Shown: positions 12,091 to 24,100 of the stretch, one piece after another
How the letters are laid out: the number at the start of each line of letters is the position of its first letter
Position numbering within the stretch: position 1 is the stretch's first letter
Translations under genes and position numbers: made by a program
Assembly (NCBI GenBank): GCA_013396635.1
Contig: WBMW01003126.1
Span: 519,359 to 583,358 of the forward strand
Reading direction: 5' to 3'
Length of the DNA stretch: 64,000 nt
Source: Penelope pileata
Taxonomy: Eukaryota; Chordata; Aves; Galliformes; Cracidae
The notes under the pieces: generated by a model
What the model was told of the DNA's origin: nothing
Seen by the model: only the letters and a program-made list of their open reading frames with translations
Databases searched by the model: none

Positions 12091-12867
12091 GCTGTAGGTA
12101 AAGAGAAGAATGAAGTTAGGTCTTCTACATCTGTTTACGATGCCATTTTAAAGCTCTGCATTTGTTTTCTTACAATTGCTTTAATCAGGAAAGAATATCT
12201 TAGGTGGCAAGAAGCTTGTGTCTGTAGCCTGTTCCCTAGGTGTTTTGGCAGGGCCTGCAGCTGGGCTGGGCGTTGTTTCTGTCGGTGTTACCGTGGGACG
12301 CACACGTGCTGTGTCTGATCCCTGCTGAGACCGTTCTGCTGCCTGCAGCCACACCTGCTTGCCCTGAGGTGAGAGTAAGCCTGATGGCTGCGGGGGAGAG
12401 GAGGAGGAAGGAGCACTGAAGAAATACAGAGATTAAAGTAATAATGGAGACACCAGGGCTGAGTTTACTTTCAGGCTTCTAGACAGGTTTGCCAGCTCTA
12501 AAGCAAAGCATGGAGCGGTGCAGGGGTGGGAAGCTGTTCTCCCAGACGGGAACAGGGAGGGCGAGGGGCTGGGGAGCACCCAGCGGGTGCTGGCAGCACC
12601 GTGGCCCTCAGCAGCAGGCAGCGATGCTCCGTACGCCGGCTGTGCCCTGCACGGTGCTCGTCTTTACTGCTCTGGGCAGCAGGGGGGAGAGTTTGTAGTG
12701 GGGACTTTGCTCTGCAAACCGATGGCGTTTGGGTTTGGTTTTTGCTCCCAGGGTTTTGCAGCTGTTGCCGAGCTGAGATGCGCTCCCAAGGATTTCAGAG
12801 CAAGGCGTGGGAGCGCGCTGTTTGCAGGCACAGCTGTGCAGGGACCCTTCTCACCTGCAGAAACCAT

Positions 12868-12900
12868 TGCTGTGCTGTGCTGTGCTGTGCTGAGCTGTGC
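12868..12900. repeat. (TGTGC)n short tandem repeat
   Basis: A pentanucleotide array with one interrupted unit (TGAGC) lies in the probable CDIP1 5' intron. Confidence 0.9.
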
Positions 12901-13525
12901 AGCTCCTGCCCCGGGCCGTGCTGTTCGCTCCGTTGTTTTCCCGTTGCTCCCGGTCAGTCTCAGCCCTGCAGAGACCCAGCAGGGGCTGTTGGCTCGGTGT
13001 GTGCCGCGTGAGGCTGCATCTCCTGTGGGCAGAGGGAGCACAGCTAGCCCAGGTGCCACAGACACCTCAGCCCATTTTCCCAACGTGACCACGTCTCGGG
13101 GCGGGGGGAGCACGCTCCTGGCACAGAACGCTGTCGGAAGCCCTTGGCTGCTGCTGGGATTTTGCTTTGGGCTCGTTCACTGCGAGGCGTCTCGTGGCTG
13201 CGGTCTGAAATGGGCTGGGCTGGCCGTGCTGCGGCCCTGCTCCTCCCCAGCTCCCGTGGGGCGAGCGATAACCCCAGGGGATGGCAACGCGCTCGGCCTT
13301 GGGAGCTGGGAGCAAACACCGGCTGCGTGCTCAGCTCTGTAGCTCTCAGCGCGATGGGCCGTGGGTTGGTCAGGGAGCAGAGGTTTGAGCTGGGGCTTTG
13401 TAACATGATCAGAGAGTTTGTGAGATGTGTCTATTTTATATTGTGATTAGCAAGGTAACTTTGGGAGCAGTTTACCGTTTTGTTGTGTATAAGAAAATGG
13501 AGTAATACCCGTTAACCTCTTCACC

Positions 13526-13576
13526 TCTCCTAGGTTAAGAGTCATGGCCATCTGGGATTCTCTCCTAGGTTAAGAG
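13526..13576. repeat. 16-bp direct repeat spaced by 35 bp
   Basis: TCTCCTAGGTTAAGAG occurs at 13526-13541 and again at 13561-13576. The intervening bases are unrelated. No transposon ends are obvious, so this could be a small local duplication. Confidence 0.85.
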
Positions 13577-14077
13577 AATTTAGGGTTATAAAAGGAGGGA
13601 TGTGCACTGCCGTGGTGGTCTCTGCCCTGAGCTGTGTGTGCCCCAGCCCTGCTTTGCTGCCCGTTCCCTGGGTTTAGAATCCCCACCAGCTGTGCAGGGA
13701 GGGCTCTGGGGCCTCTGCTTACTCCAGTCTGGGAGGGCTCAGAGGGCAGGGGAAAGGCAATCGGAGCCTTTTTCCTAATAGTTTGGGAGCACAGTCAGCT
13801 GATTGGAAAGACCCAGCCCCCTCCAGGGTTGGCAAGGGGCAGCTTTTCAAGCAAGCCCTTGTTGCTCCGAAATCCCCTGTGTCCTCCCGGAGCCCCGTGC
13901 TGGAGAGCAGGTACAAACGGGGTCTGTGAGATGATGGGTGAAGGCTGCTGCGTTCCCAGGGAGAATTACTGTAAAACTGATCTCATTTAGGTCATGGAAC
14001 GAAGATTGTCACGTGGGAAGATGTGAGCAAAACTTAACCGTAGCCTGGCCTTCCTGGGGCTGGGTGGGGGCACCAGG

Positions 14078-14130
14078 GGTGGTTGGGGACGCCAGGGCTG
14101 GATGGGGACACCAGGGATGGATGGGGACCC
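14078..14130. repeat. Degenerate GGATGGGGACACCAGGG-type minisatellite
   Basis: About three diverged copies of a GGGGACxCCAGGG unit with G/A-rich spacers lie on the + strand. Confidence 0.75.
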
Positions 14131-15440
14131 CATGTGCCTGCAGGGCTGCTGGAGGTCGGGGTGGGTGACAGGCCAATCCATACAGCAGTGACTTGCTCCC
14201 GTCTCCAAGGCCCAGGGTGCTGCTGCCTGTGTTTTCTCTCCTTCCCCGGCGCTTTATTTGTTCATTTATTTATTTTTCAGATGGCCGTGACTCAGCCCTT
14301 CCCGCTGCTCCCCCATTTCCTGCTTTCTGAGCAGGCTGCTCCTGGACAGCGGCTCCTGGCTGATGGCTACAAGGGGAGCATTGTGTTCTCCTGTTTTCTC
14401 CACACCCTCCTTTCCTCTGGTCTTTTTCTTGCCCCCAGATTACCAAATCATCCTGAATGGCTGATGCCACCCGGGGCAACGTGCCCCCTGTACGGAGGAG
14501 CCGTCTGGGCACGGTGCAGCTGTGCTGGAGCAGGGGGGGTACTGGCTCCCCCTGGGGCACGGGGGCTGCCCTGGCAGCTGTTGCCATGCTGGGAGCCCCT
14601 TCTCTTAGCCCCCCTGTGCCCCAATGGCTTTGGGTGCGTGCTGCCCCTGGGCATCATCCTGCAGTAAGGGGAAATACGAGCCAGGGGTTTGAGCAACAAA
14701 GCAAGGCAAGAAGCTTTGTCATTGCTTCGTTGGTTGTTGCCCCCACAGGCTGCAGGGGATGGAGACACGGAGCACACGCTGGGCTTCCCTTGGAAGGGCT
14801 CCAGGACGCTGTTCCTTCTTGCCCCTGGGGGTTTGGGTTCCTGCAGCGTGGGCTGGGGACGGCCCTGCTGCACGGTGGGAGCCGGCGCGGTGCCCCGTGT
14901 TGAGCAGCCTTTGGGTTCCTGCTCGGTCAGGAGCAGCACTCGTTCTGCCCAGACGGAGGGGGAAGCAGGCTGGGCTGTTGTGTGTTGTGCCTTGAAAGCA
15001 GGATTGGCTGCAAAACCAACAGAGGCACTCTGTGTTTCCTGAAAGTCTGTGGTGAGCAGAAGGAATTTCTCAGACAGGCACAGAGGGCTGGGAGCACAGG
15101 GGCAGTGTTCCCTTCACACCCCCGCGCTGTCGGAGATGCGGCGTTGTGGAACCAGCCCTGATAAAAGCTGCTGTGTGCAGGGAGGCTGGGAGAGCCCCCC
15201 GCTCCCTGCAGCCCCTGGGAGGAGGTGGGGGCTGGGGGGCTCCTCTGCTCCCGGTGACAGCGATGGGATGGGAGGGGATGGCCTCACGCTGTGCTGGGGA
15301 GGGTCAGGGTGGCACAGGGAACATTTCTTCCCAGCCATAGCGGGGCTGCGCTGGCCCAGCTGCCCAGGGAGGGGTGGGGGCACCGTCCCTGGGGGTGCTC
15401 GGAGCCGTGGGGATGTGGCACTGAGGGCCGTGGCTCCGTG

Positions 15441-15527
15441 GGCAGTATTGGTGGTAGGGGACGGTTGGACTGGGTGACCCTGGAGGTCTTTTCCAACCTT
15501 GGTGGTTCTGTGACTCTGTGATCCTCT
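15441..15527 (+). repeat. CR1 LINE 3' end
   Basis: The sequence reads GGTTGGACTGGGTGACC, then GAGGTCTTTTCCAACCTTGG, then TTCTGTGACTCTGTGATC, which is the CR1 3' end with its terminal 8-bp repeats. It is a short 5'-truncated copy in the probable CDIP1 intron. Confidence 0.88.
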
Positions 15528-17154
15528 GCAGAGAAACCTGGGGACAAAGCCAGCGCTGTGCCCTGGGCAGCTCCTCCTGAATTCCCAGCCTTTGGGTGAC
15601 GCTGGGAATGGAGGCTGTTCCCATCCCCGTAGGAAGTCAGCTCGTTGCGGGGCCTGTTGGAGCTCTTTGCAGAATCACCACTGGGGGGACGGAGCTCCCC
15701 TGGCCCTGCGGTTGTTCCAGCCCCGGAGCTGTGCGGGTGGGGGCTGCGGCTCTGCACGGGGCTCACGTGGGGACGGGCTGCGGTGGGCATCGTGCTGCTC
15801 ACACCGAGAGGAGAAAGCACGGGAGGAACAGCTCTGGAGGGGCCTGAAAGCAGCAGCTGTTCCTCTCCTCTCCTTCCCCCCGGGAGCGGCACGCAGCCAG
15901 CACCTCGTGCTTCGGGGATGGCTGTTGCTGAGCAGAGCCCTGCGGCTGGAGGGGCTGAGCCGCGCTGCAGCCGTGTCCTGCGCCCGGGGCAGAGGGACGG
16001 AGGGGCTGGGGCTGGCACTGCTGCGTGACAGCTGTGTCCCGGGGCTGAGCAGGCTGCAGGGCTGCTCCCAGGCTGTGTCCCGGGGCTGTTTGCAGCCTGG
16101 TGCGTGCCTGCACCGGTGGGGGCTGCTGGGGCCGGAGCAGCAGGGCCAGCGCTGTGCCTGCAGCTGAGCTCTGAGCCAGCCCCCGGGGAGCAGCCACCTG
16201 GGGGGCACTGGGCACACACACACAGAGCCCATTTGCTCCAGGCCAGGGACAAGGGGTGGGGATTTGGGTGCTGTGCTCAGCCCCGAGGGCAGCTCCAGGC
16301 ACTGCCTCCCGGGCACTGGCAGCAATGTCACCGCGTCCCCTGCCCCGTGCCTGCTGGCCGCCTGCCCGGGTGCACGGCGAGCGGCCTCTCCTCTCGGCCG
16401 TATTTCCCAATTTAGTCACGTCCTGCCCGATGGAACCGAGCCAGGGTAAACAGGAAAGTCGGGCTGCTTGGTGTCCCTCCACTTCCTCGGAGCACTGCGC
16501 GCCGCTGGCTGCTGTCCCTGCTGGGTCCCTCCCACAGCGGGGGTGCAACACACAGGGACCAGGGCACGGCCACGTGTGTGCGGCAGCACACGGCCCCGGT
16601 GCTGCGGGGGCCGTACACCCCCCCCCCGCTGTGCCCCAGCCCTGCAGCAGGGCCGGACCATGCTGGGGAGCTGAGGGCAGGTGGCTGTGCTGGCACACAG
16701 CGCTGGGGCACAGGGGAGGTGGTTCCTGCCTGGAACCCATGGTTCCTGCCTGGAGCCCACGCCGGCACCAGGGAGCGGAGATGGGGTGGCTCCTCGCTGT
16801 GGCTGTAACCGTGTGCTGTCACGGGGCTGGGGAACTGGTCCCCACAGGTGCACTGGGACAGGACAGCTTCCAAGGCGCAGTGCTGAGCCCTCGTGTTCCT
16901 TCCTGCGGCAAAACCTCTGAGCTCCGTGCGGCAGGGAGGAGGCCAGGTAGGTCCTGCAGCCATGGCTGCGATGTGGAGGTGGCCGCAGGTGTTCCCTGGG
17001 TTTGCTGCCCGGTGCCTGCTTGGCTTCGTGGCTGCGTCCTGCCCCGTGCTGGGGCTGAGCCCCATGCTGCAGGGCCGGCAGCCCCAGGCCCCTCGGCACC
17101 GCGCAGCTCCAGGGGCTCTGCTGACGGTGCCTTCCTCGCAGGCAGCCCTGAGCC

Positions 17155-18960
17155 ATGTCCAGCGACCCTCCGCCGCCCTACCCGGGGGGCCCCTCTGCAC
17201 CGCCGATAGAGGAGAAGCACGGCCCCCCCCCGGCATCAGGTACTGGGGTCCCGCTGCCATCGGGGCGGCTCCACTCGCTGGGCAGGGGCAGGAGCAGGGG
17301 AGCATGGGTTCCTTGGGCACCCCTCAGCCGTGGCTGCTGCTCGGTGGTGGTGTGCAGTGCCCGAGGGGTGGCTGGCACTGTGCCCTGCTCGGTGTCACCC
17401 CCCAGGGAGGCAGGAGGTGCACAGGCACTCCCTGCTCCATGCACTCCGTGCCATGCCCGGCGCTGCTCGCTGCTGTGGGTGCGTTTGGGCTTCCCTTGGC
17501 CCCGGGGTGAAGCTGTGGGCCTGCTGTCCTGAGGCACTGCCTGCTGGGTGCTTCTGTGTCCTGTCCCCACACTTGTCAGCCCCTCCCCGTGTGCTTTATT
17601 CCCCATCCCTGCAGCCCCCCCTCCCCATGCTGTGTCCCCTTTCCCTGCAGAGCCCCTCTCCCCCCATCAAGCTACTGCTGCCCATCCCCGCCTGCCGCCT
17701 CCTCCCTGGCTGCTGACTGTTTCCTTTCAGATGGAGTCTCCCCGGCCATGGTGCAGCCGCAGGGGGCTCCCATCCCTCCTCCTGAATTTGGGCCCCCCCC
17801 ATATGAGCCCCCGCAGCCGGGCTTCGTGCCCCCCCACATGCCCACAGACAGCTCTGGGCCCTACGTGCCGCCTGGTGAGTACGGGGCTGGGGAACTGGGG
17901 GGGGCGATGGGCTGGGGGCGATGGGTGAGGGGCGATGGTCTGGCTGTGAAGGGCTGGGGGCAGTGCCTGGGGGCCAGGGCTGCCTTTGGGGGCTCACAGC
18001 CGGGCTCCCTGGGGCGGGTGGGGGCACCCTGCAGCCCACACACGTAACCATGGTGGTGATGTGGCAGCAGGGCACAGGCCTCACAGATGTGGCCTCTGCC
18101 ACCACTTGCAGACGTTCATCTGTGCCATTTCTCTTCCCCAGGAGGTTATTACCCACCCCCAGGCCCCCACCCTCCTCCCATGGGCTACTACCCTGCCCCG
18201 GGCCACTACCCATCGCCCGGCGGGCACACGGCGACGGTGTTTGTCCCTTCGGGGACCGCCACCACGGTGACCGTGCTGCAGGGCGAGATCTTCCAGGGTG
18301 CCCCGGTGCAGACCGTGTGTCCCCACTGCCAGCAAGCCATCACCACCAAGATCAGCTACGAGATCGGGCTCATGAGCTTCCTGCTGGGCTTCCTCTGCTG
18401 CTTCGTGGGGTAGGTGCTGCCAGCAGCCCCACCGTGGCGGGGTCCTCTCTGCCCTGGGCCTGGTGGCCCCGATGTTGTTGGACTTGTTGGGGCCTCAGCA
18501 CGGAGGCAGTACGTGGGTGCCTGGAGCCCTGGGCTCCTGCTGGGTGCAGGAAGGTGCCCTTCCCAAAGGCTTTCTGCAGAGCCACCAGCAGCAAAGGGGC
18601 CTTGTGCAGGAGCTGCTCAGCCCTGTGCCCGGAGGCTGCGGTGCTGCAGGGAACCAGGGCTCTCCTTGCACCCCAAGGGCGGCAGCAGGGGCTGTGGGAT
18701 GGGGTGGGTGGAGCGGGGCTGTGATGGCCAGCTCCCAGCACCAAGCTCTCACCCCTTGGCCAGCCCCCAGCATGCCCCCACGCAGCCCCTTGCCTGCCTT
18801 CCCTCCCACGCCTGCACTCACAGCGCTCCGCATCTTCCTGTGCTCCAGGTGCGACCTCTGCTGCTGCCTCACCCCCTGCCTCTTCGATGACTTCAAGGAT
18901 GTGACACACACGTGTCCCAACTGCAAGGCCTACATCTACACCTACAAGCGCATGTGCTAA
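17155..18960 (+). CDS. CDIP1: CDIP1, cell-death-inducing p53 target 1 (LITAF-domain protein)
   Basis: Four coding exons: 17155-17239, 17731-17874, 18142-18409 and 18849-18960, with phases 1, 1, 2 and GT-AG borders, give 202 residues (human about 208). Residues 1-105 are Pro/Tyr-rich with PPxY-type motifs (DPPPPYPG and GPPPYEPP) that could bind WW domains. The LITAF domain follows: CPHC at 136-139, a Cys-rich hydrophobic segment (FLLGFLCCFVGCDLCCC) that inserts into the membrane as a monotopic hairpin, and CPNC at 188-191; the two Cys pairs bind one zinc. The protein acts on late endosomal/lysosomal membranes and in p53/TNF-linked apoptosis. The coding exon has an acceptor 13 bases before the ATG, so a non-coding exon lies upstream. 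A run of nine C (17223-17231) sits in the first coding exon. It is convergent with HMOX2. Confidence 0.96.
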
Positions 18961-20290
18961 CAGCACCCCGGAGCCCGACCGCTGGAATGACACCGCCCCT
19001 CTCCCCGTGCCGTCCCGCTCTGCGTGTGCCGCGCTCCTTCGCTTACCCCGGTGGTGTGTACGTGTGTCCCCCTCCCTCCCCTCTGCTCCTCGCTGTGAAC
19101 AGTCGGACTGGGGACACTGGTGTGGGCGCACAGGGGATGAGGGGCTCTCTCTGGCAGCTGCCCTGTGGTGCGCAGAATGGGGGCATCGCTCTGCACCCCA
19201 ATGCTCCAGGGCAGCAGCTGCTGGAGGTGCCCACCGCACACTGTGCCCTGCAGGGTATGAGGGGTCTGGAGAGGGGCTGCTGTGGGGGACACATGCTGCC
19301 TCGAGGGGACGGGGGGAAGCCTGAGCAGCTGGCAGAGCACCGTGGGGAGGCAGCGTGGCCACTGGGGCTCAGCTGCAGCCCTTGTAGGACAGGACCCAGT
19401 GGAGGGTTGGTGTTGAGACAGCGGTCGGTGCCAGGTTCCACCTGGCTTGGGGCCCTCTCCAGGCAGGGCAGTGAGCAGCCCCCAGGGGACATGTCCCAAG
19501 GAGAGGCACACAGCTCTCCTCAGGGCATGGCAGGGGAAAGGGCTGCTGCCTCACCCTGGGGCACAGCACAGCGCCCTTAATCAGCCCATCCTTAATCAGC
19601 CCATCCGTCCTGGCAGAGCAGCCACAGCTGCTCCAGCTGCATGCACCTCCCAGCACTGCTGGGGGTGTTTCAGGGAAGGAAAGCCCCCAGCTGCTCCTCG
19701 CCCACCTGGGAAGCTGTTACCAAAACTGATCCAGCATGTTGCTACCTGCCCCAGCACTGTAGAGTAGGGGATTTTGTTACCGGACTGCAGCTGCTCCCAG
19801 CTCTGGAGCAGACCCTGCCCACCCCTGCAGAGCCGCCCCCCACCCTGAGCCCAGCAGGGGCTGTGGGCACCCAGTCAGCAGCACCCAGCCAGCAGCACCC
19901 ACCCTGCTGTCAGCGCAGCCGCACCCCACGGGGTTCCTTCTTGCATGTGGGTGTAGGGGTTTATTTTTAGCTCACTTCACATGGGGCAGAAGGATGGGGG
20001 CAAGCAAGCAGTGCGACGAGCTGCCTGCAGCACCGCGACAGACGAGGGCAGGAGGACCTGGGAGCCATTCTCCATCTCTGTGGCTGCACCTCACGCTGCT
20101 TCCCCTGGCTCCCAGCTCCTGCAGCCAGGGCAGCTGAGCGTGCAGCCCCTAGAGCTGAGCAGGGGGGCTTCTCAGTGAGCAGGTCTGCAAACAGCCTGGT
20201 CTGCACAGGCAGCTGCTGTTTGCCCAGAGGTGGAGCTGTGGCACTAGTCCATGTTTGTATGTAAATAAACATCAGACCCTGAGCTCGGCG
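18961..20290 (+). other. CDIP1: CDIP1 3' untranslated region
   Basis: This runs from the CDIP1 stop to just past the AATAAA at 20264-20269. It contains no conserved frame. A 15-bp tandem duplication (CTTAATCAGCCCATC, 19576-19605) lies inside it. Confidence 0.75.
20264..20269 (+). terminator. CDIP1: Poly(A) signal of CDIP1
   Basis: AATAAA in the context ATGTAAATAAACATCAG is the first canonical signal I see after the CDIP1 stop, followed by GT-rich sequence about 20-30 bases on. Confidence 0.8.
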
Positions 20291-20538
20291 TGCATCTTGT
20301 CTTCTCCCCCACAACCAGGTTCTACCCCACGTTAGCTGAGAGGGGACTATAAGGGGGGGGCTGTAAGGACAGGAGGGCCTCTGGGTATCCTTGAGTGAGA
20401 ACACGTAAGTGAGGGAGTCCTTACCCACCCTGCTTCTCCCCATGAGCCCCCTCCCCAGCCTTCCACACCCCCCAAACAAACCTATATTCCCCCACCCTGA
20501 TATGCCTCTGGCTCTCCCCCGCTACAGCATAGCAACTT

Positions 20539-20544
20539 TTTATT
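20539..20544 (-). terminator. HMOX2: Poly(A) signal of HMOX2
   Basis: TTTATT on the + strand is AATAAA on the HMOX2 strand, about 630 bases after the HMOX2 stop. The 20545-21176 stretch is therefore HMOX2 3' UTR. Its site lies about 270 bases from the CDIP1 signal on the other strand. Confidence 0.75.
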
Positions 20545-21176
20545 CCAGTTGAGACTCCAGCAAAGATAAATCAGTGTTGCACAGTACACATTTGACACCC
20601 TCATACCAGCAACCCGCACATTTGGTCCTGTCCCCTCGCCCAGGGAGCTTCCTCCAGCACAAGCTGTGCTTGGTCCCTGGGTCACTCCTCTGAGCTAAGG
20701 GGCCCATGGCACTGCCACCAGAGCATGACAAGTGTCAGTTTCTCAGGGCAGGAAACTGAGTGCTCTTCACTGAAAAGTCTGATGACACGTTCTTGGGTTG
20801 CAGCCCAGGGCAGGAAACTCTCTTCAGGGACTGCTCCAGCCAAAGAGATGAAAAGCCAAGCATGTGAAGGCTTCACAGGACAAGACACCTCTAGCTTTAA
20901 AAGCCGCAGCAGCCTGAGGAGAGCAGTGTTCTACTGGGATCCTCACATCCTCTCACCAGATCAGTCCTGTACACTAGTTAGCTAAAGACATTATATTACA
21001 GTGCTTGCAGCATTGGTGTGCAAGAAGTCTTGGATAGTCCCTGTTTGTTTTTTTTATTTTTTTCCCCTTCTTACTTCCCTGCAGTCAACGCCACCAATGG
21101 CAAAGGAGCAGTCTGAGCAAGGACAGGGTGTGCCTCTCCCCTTGCCACCACCTAGAGGCAGGCGCCGGGCTTGGCA

Positions 21177-24100
21177 TCACATGATGTACCACGCTGCAGC
21201 CCCTGCTGCCACTGCAACACAAGCTGCCAGGATCAGCTGCACCACGGGCTGCTTTGCCAAGGCCACAGCAGTGTGATAGGGACAGCCAGGCGCTGCCTTG
21301 CCTGCTAGGACAAAAGAAGAGTTGTTAGTGCTGCAAGTCTTCTGCCACACTCACGGGGCAGCTCTCTGGTTGCCCAGAACCTACCTAGTTTGTCTGCATA
21401 GTAGGGGCATTTGCGTATGTCTCCTTTTCCATCGTGGACTGGAACGCCGCCGTCCTCGGCTGCTTCTGTCAGCGAGCGGCCGATCTGGTCCAGTTCATCA
21501 AACACCTGCAAGCGGGCACAGCGGGTGTGTGATGAGCAAACCAGACAGCTTTCACCCAGCTCCACGGAGAGATCTACAGAACAGGCAAGAGCAGCTTCTG
21601 CCTGCCTCCAGCCAGATCCCAACACAGCACTGATACTCATTTCAGGGCGCCTTGCAGGCAGGTGTGTGGTTATGCCTGGCATGTGCCACAGCTCTGAGTA
21701 GGCACAGCCCACACCAAAAGCATCAAGCTGAGCCCGGCAGCAGGACACAGCATCACCATGCCATTTGCCCTCCTGCCTGCTGTCCAGCCCTGTCTCCAGA
21801 AACTAGCAGAAGAACTTTCAAAGCAGATCCCAAACAGCAACGGCAGAATCCCCTTCCACCACCAGAGCCCCTCCATCTGCTCTCTGATCCAAACCCCTGC
21901 GTGTAGGGGCTCAAAGGATTTAGTACCTGCATGTTAAATCTGAAGGCTCTGTTGGCCTCTTCCACGATCCGTTCCTTGCAGTGCTTGTCCAAGTCCAGAG
22001 TGTTCAGCCTTGCTCTGTACAGCTGCTTGAACTGCTGCGCGTTGGAAATGTTTTCAAACGTGTAGAATTGGATCCCTTCTTCGGTACTGGGCAGCTTCAG
22101 GGCCCTCTGGGCCACCTTCTTCAGCACCTGGCCACCTGAGAGGTCCCCCATGTAGCGTGTGTACGCATGAGCCACGAGCAGCTCAGGCTCATGCTGCCCC
22201 ACGTGATGGATTCTGTCCACATACTGCTGGGTTGCCTCCGAACACTGTATCTTCTCTTCCCAGTCTTCTCCATAGAAATATTTCATGTCTTTGATCAGTG
22301 CTTCTTTCCGGTGAAGCTCTAGAGGGAAATACAGAGGAGCAAAGACTGGGTTGTCCTTGTTGCGATCCATTTCCTCTTCCAGAGCAGAGTACGTGAAGTA
22401 AAGCGCTGTGGTAGCCAGCTGTGGACAAAGCACAGCTCACGTGAGAACTCGTTCACTCGACCGCACCTTGTGACTCCTCCACCCCTGCAGGGGGTTGGGG
22501 TGCACAAGGAGGAAACCCCCAGGCTTGACACAACACCAGCCTGGAGAGCCTGCACCAGGCACTTGTCACACAAAGGATCAGACTCTGTGTGCATAACAGC
22601 ACTGCCTACAGAGCACAAGCTAAGAATTAGCCTGATGTTGCCAGCTGCACGCTCAGGGCCTCCTGACACCCTGATGGCAAGGCACAGGGACTAGTGTCAC
22701 CCCAAAGGCAGGTACAGCCAGCACCAGCAGCTGCAGACTACTGAACACACCAAGACCGTGGTGTTTGTACCCTACATCCCATTTCTTCTGTTCAGAAGAG
22801 AAAGCAACCTGACCCAAAGTCTACAGAGCACAGCCTTGTTGCCAGAGGATGGAGTACGTGCTGTAAGCCCACACGGATTTCACTCCTTAAGGCACCAGCA
22901 TCTGTGCTGCAGCTGCACCCTGTGGAGCAGGGCCTCAGCAAGTCTCCAGCTGCATCAGTCATCGGGGATAACAAAGAGCTTCTCTGCAGCAAAGCCACAC
23001 TCACCTTGAAGAGCTCCTTCTTGATCCGTCCTTTCAGGAAGTCTTTGACAAACTGCGTGTTCTCCGCACGGTCGTGGGATTCCTTGGTCCCCTCCTTCAG
23101 CAACTCGGAAAGGTCGGTGGGGCTGCAGGCAAGCAGGGAGAGCTCCTTTCACTCCACCTCCATGTACAGCCATGGGTTTGTCCCTGCTGTGCTTGGAAGG
23201 ACCCTCCAGCCCCACCATCCCAGGCCCAGGCTGGAGCAGGTACAGGGCAGCAGTCCCAGGGACCCCTCGGGGCAGCCCCACAGGCTGGAGCTGGCACCAC
23301 CTGAGGAAGGGTCGGGGACAGCAGCCACCCACCGGCAGCCAGGCTTCACCCAGGAGGCCTGATGCTACCAGGGCCTCAGACCCAGGATGCTGAAGCAATC
23401 GCCAAGGATGCTCAGATCCTTGCACTGTTACTTTTGCTTCTCACCCCGTGAGCCCCAACAACATTAAAGGAGACCTTGAGTACATCAAGAGTAACTGCCA
23501 GGACGAGCTGAAGAGTGCCAGAGCCTTGGCAGTACCCTCCTTGGTCTCTCTGCAGAGGGAGAAAGGCTCAGTAGGAGTGGATGAACACACACAGGCAGGA
23601 CCTTAGATTTTCTGACTGGGTATCAAGGGTGTTGTATTCATTCCTGGAGAAAAGATGAGAGCCCAGTGACAAAACAGGGCAAGAACACCCTTAAAAAAAA
23701 AAAAAAAAAAAAGATTTATCCCAAATTATGCTGGTTTTGCAGGTTTCCACAAGCTCTCCTAGAAACGTTATCATCTTGGATTACAGCCACTGCACGTACA
23801 CAGTTTGGTGCAGTTATCAACACCTACACCCACAAAATGATGCCAGAGTGCACCTTACCCAGTTTTTATGGGCTGGTTTGCTACAGATAGCAGGCTTACG
23901 TTAGCTGGAAGAGCCATACTTTGAACACTCCGTACTCGTGCATCCAACAGGCCTGGACACACCAGGAGAGCCAGGGAGCGTTAACTCTCGTGACACTGAG
24001 CCCATAAAGTCAAAGAGCAGCCAGTCAGCTCACTCGGGTATTCTGGAACCACCCCACCCACCCTTCTCATTGTCATATCTGAAGATTTTGCTTTTAAAGC

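Larger units (their letters stand above)
10935..17141 (+). other. CDIP1: Probable CDIP1 5' intron, no coding gene seen
   Basis: About 6 kb without a recognisable coding exon. Several long open frames occur (for example + strand 12518-13342 and 16256-17209), but they have no family resemblance, overlap open frames on the other strand and reflect GC composition. The stretch holds short tandem repeats and one CR1 3' end. It is most simply the intron between a CDIP1 non-coding first exon and the acceptor at 17140-17141. Confidence 0.5.

Noticed and set aside
12518..13342. 274-codon + strand open frame between C16orf96 and CDIP1
   Set aside because: GC-rich composition keeps several frames open on both strands here, the product has no family resemblance, and it includes a (TGTGC)n repeat. 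Treated as chance.
16256..17209. 317-codon + strand open frame running into CDIP1
   Set aside because: It overlaps CDIP1 exon 1 in another frame and mirrors long frames on the - strand. No domain is visible.
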